Shown piece after piece: positions 57,191-64,000 of a stretch of 64,000 nucleotides of DNA. Source of the stretch: Henricia sp. BOLD:AAB3569 (taxonomy: Eukaryota; Echinodermata; Asteroidea; Spinulosida; Echinasteridae); assembly GCA_037783545.1 (NCBI GenBank), contig JBBELK010000985.1, positions 1 to 64,000 of the forward strand, given 5' to 3'. The notes beneath the pieces were generated by a model. The model made no database searches. It saw only the letters and a program-made list of their open reading frames with translations, and was not told where the DNA came from. The position numbers were made by a program, and so were the translations under genes. Every line of letters begins with the position of its first letter. The first letter of the stretch is position 1.

Positions 57191-60100
57191 TCACGCAAAC
57201 CGTGGCTGTCTGTACACACCTCTTTGGGGTACTCCTGAGTTGTGCGCATGCTCAGTCATTCGGACTGTCGTTAACGCACCGCAGTTTGGCTCGGCAATTT
57301 GGTCAAAGTGTGGTCCAAACGTCGGCAAATTTGGAGGTCGAAAAATGTTCCGACGAACTTCAAATTTGGCATGCCCTAAACTCTCTATATTGCGCACTTG
57401 TCATAAAAAATTGACAGACTTTCGCCGGGAAATGGCAGAGAAATTTCAAAGTTTAGAAAAAACTGGGTTGAGGCTTCCTGACTGCTCTCACGCAAACCGT
57501 GGCTGTCTGTACACACCTCTTTGGGGTACTCCTGAGTTGTGCGCATGCTCAGTCATTCGGACTGTCGTTAACGCACCGCAGTTTGGCTCGGCAATTTGGT
57601 CAAAGTGTGGTCCAAACGTCGGCAAATTTGGAGGTCGAAAAATGTTCCGACGAACTTCAAATTTTGCATGCCCTAAACTCTCTATATTGCGCACTTGTCA
57701 TAAAAAAATTGACAGACTTTCGCCAGGAAATGGCAGAGAAATTTCAAAGTTTAGAAAAAACTGGGTTGGGGCTTCCTGACTGCTCTCACGCAAACCGTGG
57801 CTGTCTGTACACACCTCTTTGGGGTACTCCTGAGTTGTGCGCATGCTCAGTCATTCGGACTGTCGTTAACGCACCGCAGTTTGGCTCGGCAATTTGGTCA
57901 AAGTGTGGTCCAAACGTCGGCAAATTGGGAGGTCGAAAAATGTTCCGACGAACTTCAAATTTTGCATGCCCTAAACTCTCTATATTGCGCACTTGTCATA
58001 AAACATTGACAGACTTTCGCCGGGAAATGGCAGTGAAATTTCAAAGTTTAGAAAAAACTAGGTTGAGGCTTCCTGACTGCTCTCACGCAAACCGTGGCTG
58101 TCTGTACACACCTCTTTGGGGTACTCCTGAGTTGTGCGCATGCTCAGTCATTCGGACTGTCGTTAACGCACCGCAGTTTGGCTCGGCAATTTGGACAAAG
58201 TGTGGTCCAAACGTCGGCAAATTTGGAGGTCGAAAAATGTTCCGACGAACTTCAAATTTTGCATGCCCTAAACTCTCTATATTGCGCACTTGTCATAAAA
58301 AATTGACAGACTTTCGCCGGGAAATGGCAGAGAAATTTCAAAGTTTAGAAACAAACTGGGTTGAGGCTTCCTGACTGCTCTCACGCAAACCGTGGCTGTC
58401 TGTACACACCTCTTTGGGGTACTCCTGAGTTGTGCGCATGCTCAGTCATTCGGACTGTCGTTAACGCACCGCAGTTTGGCTCGGCAATTTGGTCAAAGTG
58501 TGGTCCAAACGTCGGCAAATTGGGAGGTCGAAAAATGTTCCGACGAACTTCAAATTTTGCATGCCTTAAACTCTCTATATTGCGCACTTGTCATAAAACA
58601 TTGACAGACTTTCGCCGGGAAATGGCAGTGAAATTTCAAAGTTTAGAAAAAAACTGGGTTGAGGCTTCCTGACTGCTCTCACGCAAACCGTGGCTGTCTG
58701 TACACACCTCTTTGGGGTACTCCTGAGTTGTGCGCATGCTCAGTCATTCGGACTGTCGTTAACGCACCGCAGTTTGGCTCGGCAATTTGGTCAAAGTGTG
58801 GTCCAAACGTCGGCAAATTTGGAGGTCGAAAAATGTTCCGACGAACTTCAAATGTTGCATGCCCTAAACTCTCTATATTGCGCACTTGTCATAAAAAAAT
58901 TGACAGACTTTCGCCGGGAAATGGCAGAGAAATTTCAAAGTTTAGAAAAAACTGGGTTGAGGCTTCCTGACTGCTCTCACGCAAACCGTGGCTGTCTGTA
59001 CACACCTCTTTGGGGTACTCCTGAGTTGTGCGCATGCTCAGTCATTCGGACTGTCGTTAACGCACCGCAGTTTGGCTCGGCAATTTGGTCAAAGTGTGGT
59101 CCAAACGTCGGCAAATTTGGAGGTCGAAAAATGTTCCGACGAACTTCAAATTTTGCATGCCCTAAACTCTCTATATTGCGCACTTGTCATAAAACATTGA
59201 CAGACTTTCGCCGGGAAATGGCAGTGAAATTTCAAAGTTTAGAAAAAACTGGGTTGAGGCTTCCTGACTGCTCTCACGCAAACCGTGGCTGTCTGTACAC
59301 ACCTCTTTGGGGTACTCCTGAGTTGTGCGCATGCTCAGTCATTCGGACTGTCGTTAACGCACCGCAGTTTGGCTCGGCAATTTGGACAAAGTGTGGTCCA
59401 AACGTCGGCAAATTTGGAGGTCGAAAAATGTTCCGACGAACTTCAAATTTTGCATGCCCTAAACTCTCTATATTGCGCACTTGTCATAAAAAATTGACAG
59501 ACTTTCGCCGGGAAATGGCAGAGAAATTTCAAAGTTTAGAAAAAAAACTGGGTTGAGGCTTCCTGACTGCTCTCACGCAAACCGTGGCTGTCTGTACACA
59601 CCTCTTTGGGGTACTCCTGAGTTGTGCGCATGCTCAGTCATTCGGACTGTCGTTAACGCACCGCAGTTTGGCTCGGCAATTTGGACAAAGTGTGGTCCAA
59701 ACGTCGGCAAATTTGGAGGTCGACAAATGTTCCGACGAACTTCAAATTTTGCATGCCCTAAACTCTCTATATTGCGCACTTGTCATAAAAAATTGACAGA
59801 CTTTCGCCGGGAAATGGCAGAGAAATTTCAAAGTTTAGAAAAAACTGGGTTAAGGCTTCCTGACTGCTCTCACGCAAACCGTGGCTGTCTGTACACACCT
59901 CTTTGGGGTACTCCTGAGTTGTGCGCATGCTCAGTCATTCGGACTGTCGTTAACGCACCGCAGTTTGGCTCGGCAATTTGGTCAAAGTGTGGTCCAAACG
60001 TCGGAAAATTTGGAGGTCGAAAAATGTTCCGACGAACTTCAAATGTTGCATGCCCTAAACTCTCTATATTGCGCACTTGTCATAAAAAATTGACAGACTT

Positions 60101-63100
60101 TCGCCGGGAAATGGCAGAGAAATTTCAAAGTTTAGAAAAAACTGGGTTGAGGCTTCCTGACTGCTCTCACGCAAACCGTGGCTGTCTGTACACACCTCTT
60201 TGGGGTACTCCTGAGTTGTGCGCATGCTCAGTCATTCAGACTGTCGTTAACGCACCGCAGTTTGGCTCGGCAATTTGGTCAAAGTGTGGTCCAAACGTCG
60301 GCAAATTTGGAGGTCGAAAAATGTTCCGACGAACTTCAAATTTTGCATGCCCTAAACTCTCTATATTGCGCACTTGTCATAAAAAATTGACAGACTTTCG
60401 CCGGGAAATGGCAGAGAAATTTCAAAGTTTAGAAAAAAACTGGGTTGAGGCTTCCTGACTGCTCTCACGCAAACCGTGGCTGTCTGTACACACCTCTTTG
60501 GGGTACTCCTGAGTTGTGCGCATGCTCAGTCATTCGGACTGTCGTTAACGCACCGCAGTTTGGCTCGGCAATTTGGTCAAAGTGTGGTCCAAACGTCGGC
60601 AAATTTGGAGGTCGAAAAATGTTCCGACGGACTTCAAATTGTGCATGCCCTAAACTCTCTATATTGCGCACTTGTCATACAAAATTGACAGACTTTCGCC
60701 GGGAAATGGCAGAGAAATTTCAAAGTTTAGAAAAAACTGGGTTGAGGCTTCCTGACTGCTCTCACGCAAACCGTGGCTGTCTGTACACACCTCTTTGGGG
60801 TACTCCAGAGTTGTGCGCATGCTCAGTCATTCGGACTGTCGTTAACGCACCGCAGTTTGGCTCGGCAATTTGGTCAAAGTGTGGTCCAAACGTCGGCAAA
60901 TTTGGAGGTCGAAAAATGTTCCGACGAACTTCAAATTTTGCATGCCCTAAACTCTCTATATTGCGCACTTGTCATAAAAAATTGACAGACTTTCGCCGGG
61001 AAATGGCAGAGAAATTTCAAAGTTTAGAAACAACTGGGTTGAGGCTTCCTGACTGCTCTCACGCAAACCGTGGCTGTCTGTACACACCTCTTTGGGGTAC
61101 TCCTGAGTTGTGCGCATGCTCAGTCATTCGGACTGTCGTTAACGCACCGCAGTTTGGCTCGGCAATTTGGTCAAAGTGTGGTCCAAACGTCGGCAAATTT
61201 GGAGGTCGAAAAATGTTCCGACGAACTTCAAATTTTGCATGCCCTAAACTCTCTATATTGCGCACTTGTCATAAAAAATTGACAGACTTTCGCCGGGAAA
61301 TGGCAGAGAAATTTCAAAGTTTAGAAAAAACTGGGTTGAGGCTTCCTGACTGCTCTCACGCAAACCGTGGCTGTCTGTACACACCTCTTTGGGGTACTCC
61401 CGAGTTGTGCGCATGCTCAGTCATTCGGACTGTCGTTAACGCACCGCAGTTTGGCTCGGCAATTTGGTCAAAGTGTGGTCCAAACGTCGGCAAATTTGGA
61501 GGTCGAAAAATGTTCCGACGAACTTCAAATTTTGCATGCCCTAAACTCTCTATATTGCGCACTTGTCATAAAAAATTGACAGACTTTCGCCGGGAAATGG
61601 CAGAGAAATTTCAAAGTTTAGAAAAAAACTGGGTTGATGCTTCCTGACTGCTCTCACGCAAACCGTGGCTGTCTGTACACACCTCTTTGGGGTACTCCTG
61701 AGTTGTGCGCATGCTCAGTCATTTGGACTGTCGTTAACGCACCGCAGTTTGGCTCGGCAATTTGGTCAAAGTGTGGTCCAAACGTCGGCAAATTTGGAGG
61801 TCGAAAAATGTTCCGACGAACTTCAAATGTTGCATGCCCTAAACTCTCTATATTGCGCACTTGTCATAAAAAATTGACAGACTTTCGCCGGGAAATGGCA
61901 GAGAAATTTCAAAGTTTAGAAAAAACTGGGTTGAGGCTTCCTGACTGCTCTCACGCAAACCGTGGCTGTCTGTACACACCTCTTTGGGGTACTCCTGAGT
62001 TGTGCGCATGCTCAGTCATTCGGACTGTCGTTAACGCACCGCAGTTTGGCTCGGCAATTTGGACAAAGTGTGGTCCAAACGTCGGCAAATTTGGAGGTCG
62101 ACAAATGTTCCGACGAACTTCAAATTTTGCATGCCCTAAACTCTCTATATTGCGCACTTGTCATAAAAAATTGACAGACTTTCGCCGGGAAATGGCAGAG
62201 AAATTTCAAAGTTTAGAAAAAACTGGGTTGAGGCTTCCTGACTGCTCTCACGCAAACCGTGGCTGTCTGTACACACCTCTTTGGGGTACTCCTGAGTTGT
62301 GCGCATGCTCAGTCATTCGGACTGTCGTCAACGCACCGCAGTTTGGCTCGGCAATTTGGTCAAAGTGTGGTCCAAACGTCGGCAAATTTGGAGGTCGAAA
62401 AATGTTCCGACGAACTTCAAATGTTGCATGCCCTAAACTCTCTATATTGCGCACTTGTCATAAAAAATTGACAGACTTTCGCCGGGAAATGGCAGAGAAA
62501 TTTCAAAGTTTAGAAAAAAACTGGGTTGAGGCTTCCTGACTGCTCTCACGCAAACCGTGGCTGTCTGTACACACCTCTTTGGGGTACTCCTGAGTTGTGC
62601 GCATGCTCAGTCATTCGGACTGTCGTTAACGCACCGCAGTTTGGCTCGGCAATTTGGTCAAAGTGTGGTCCAAACGTCGGCAAATTTGGAGGTCGAAAAA
62701 TGTTCCGACGAACTTCAAATTTTGCATGCCCTAAACTCTCTATATTGCGCACTTGTCATAAAAAATTGACAGACTTTCGCCGGGAAATGGCAGAGAAATT
62801 TCAAAGTTTAGAAAAAACTGGGTTGAGGCTTCCTGACTGCTCTCACGCAAACCGTGGCTGTCTGTACACACCTCTTTGGGGTACTCCTGAGTTGTGCGCA
62901 TGCTCAGTCATTCGGACTGTCGTTAACGCACCGCAGTTTGGCTCGGCAATTTGGTCAAAGTGTGGTCCAAACGTCGGCAAATTTGGAGGTCGAAAAATGT
63001 TCCGACGGACTTCAAATTGTGCATGCCCTAAACTCTCTATATTGCGCACTTGTCATAAAAAAATTGACAGACTTTCGCCGGGAAATGGCAGAGAAATTTC

Positions 63101-64000
63101 AAAGTTTAGAAAAAACTGGGTTGAGGCTTCCTGACTGCTCTCACGCAAACCGTGGCTGTCTGTACACACCTCTTTGGGGTACTCCAGAGTTGTGCGCATG
63201 CTCAGTCATTCGGACTGTCGTTAACGCACCGCAGTTTGGCTCGGCAATTTGGTCAAAGTGTGGTCCAAACGTCGGCAAATTTGGAGGTCGAAAAATGTTC
63301 CGACGAACTTCAAATTTTGCATGCCCTAAACTCTCTATATTGCGCACTTGTCATAAAAAATTGACAGACTTTCGCCGGGAAATGGCAGAGAAATTTCAAA
63401 GTTTAGAAAAAACTGGGTTGAGGCTTCCTGACTGCTCTCACGCAAACCGTGGCTGTCTGTACACACCTCTTTGGGGTACTCCTGAGTTGTGCGCATGCTC
63501 AGTCATTCGGACTGTCGTTAACGCACCGCAGTTTAGCTCGGCAATTTGGTCAAAGTGTGGTCCAAACGTCGGCAAATTTGGAGGTCGAAAAATGTTCCGA
63601 CGAACTTCAAATTTTGCATGCCCTAAACTCTCTATATTGCGCACTTGTCATAAAAAATTGACAGACTTTCGCCGGGAAATGGCAGAGAAATTTCAAAGTT
63701 TAGAAAAAACTGGGTTGAGGCTTCCTGACTGCTCTCACGCAAACCGTGGCTGTCTGTACACACCTCTTTGGGGTACTCCTGAGTTGTGCGCATGCTCAGT
63801 CATTCGGACTGTCGTTAACGCACCGCAGTTTGGCTCGGCAATTTGGTCAAAGTGTGGTCCAAACGTCGGCAAATTTGGAGGTCGAAAAATGTTCCGACGA
63901 ACTTCAAATTTTGCATGCCCTAAACTCTCTATATTGCGCACTTGTCATAACAAATTGACAGACTTTCGCCGGGAAATGGCAGAGAAATTTCAAAGTTTAG
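57191..64000 (+). repeat. 24-unit higher-order repeat, copy 2 (incomplete or recombined)
   Basis: Matches copy 1 at an offset of 7139 bp from 57191 to about 62,900, including the unusual GGTTGATGC/CATTTGGAC unit (61654) and GTCGTCAACGC (62248). A copy-specific change is GGTTAAGGC near 59849. At the unit starting 62843 the match breaks: this unit has CGACGGACTTC and TTGTGC, followed by a TCCAGAG unit (63141), the order seen at 60465-61058. The last unit is cut by the window end. Confidence 0.9.

Larger units (their letters stand above)
1..64000 (+). repeat. 297-bp satellite tandem array, about 216 units
   Basis: One unit repeats head to tail across the whole window without interruption or inversion. 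Taking TCACGCAAACC as the unit start, units begin at 4, 301, 598 and so on to 63735, giving 215 complete units and a 266-bp partial one. Most units are exactly 297 bp. Lengths of 298-299 come from extra A residues in two A-runs; lengths of 273, 278, 284 and 296 come from internal deletions. Units differ from the consensus at only a few positions. Variants are not random: sets of variants recur in the same order at fixed distances, which defines higher-order repeats. No known satellite family was recognised. Arrays of this size and homogeneity are typical of eukaryotic centromeric or heterochromatic DNA; that location is inferred, not shown. Confidence 0.99.

Noticed and set aside
1..64000. CRISPR array or other regularly spaced repeat system
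   Set aside because: There are no unique spacers; the entire 297-bp unit repeats, far longer than CRISPR repeats, and no cas-like genes are present.
1..64000. Inserted transposon, inversion or unique spacer within the array
   Set aside because: Unit starts can be followed through the whole window with gaps of only 273-299 bp, all explained by small indels; no foreign segment or reverse-oriented unit was found.

Overview
The whole 64-kb window is one uninterrupted satellite-DNA array. A 297-bp unit repeats head to tail, always in the same orientation, from the first base to the last. I count about 215.9 units: 3 leading bases, 215 complete units starting at position 4, and a partial unit at 63735-64000. 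No flanking single-copy DNA, transposon, RNA gene, CRISPR array or convincing protein-coding gene is present. The consensus unit has 138 G+C of 297 (46.5%). Units differ from it by only a few bases each, so the array is young or strongly homogenised. A 64-kb array of one 297-bp unit with layered higher-order repeats (HORs) points to a eukaryotic chromosome, most likely centromeric, pericentromeric or other constitutive heterochromatin. The species cannot be read from the sequence. CpG is not depleted (16 CpG per unit, observed/expected about 1.0), which argues against a heavily CpG-methylated vertebrate or plant satellite and is easier to reconcile with a lightly methylated genome such as many invertebrates.

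Layout, by inherited diagnostic variants. 1-894: mixed single units. 895-3569: three copies of a trimeric HOR (about 0.89 kb). 3570-8917: near-consensus units, several with private stop codons. 8918-10106 and 13677-14865: a four-unit block duplicated 4759 bp apart. 9809-13378: six copies of a 595-bp dimer (297+298). 14866-17838: two copies of a pentamer (about 1487 bp). 17839-19026: two 594-bp dimers. 19027-23138: transition with the first 273-bp (24-bp-deleted) units. 23139-34306: two copies of a large HOR, 20 units (5880 bp) then 18 units (5288 bp), differing by loss and gain of whole units. 34010-36387: two copies of an 1189-bp tetramer with one visible difference. 36388-40829: mosaic. 40830-45589: further tetramers (about 1.19 kb). 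45887-64000: a 14-unit HOR (4165 bp) and a 24-unit HOR (7139 bp) that contains it, giving three almost identical copies of a 13-unit core.

The units do not work together as genes. What the window records is concerted evolution: unequal crossover or conversion-like exchange, slippage deletions between short internal direct repeats (13, 24 and 19 bp), homopolymer indels, and rapid re-amplification of variant-bearing blocks. Because 297 is divisible by 3 and one + strand frame has no stop, the array contains reading frames up to 1119 codons. These are almost certainly decoys: stop codons arise in that frame and are amplified along with everything else. The most interesting biological leads are the layered HOR structure, the visible recombination junctions inside units, and a conserved site on the minus strand resembling the first half of a CENP-B box.
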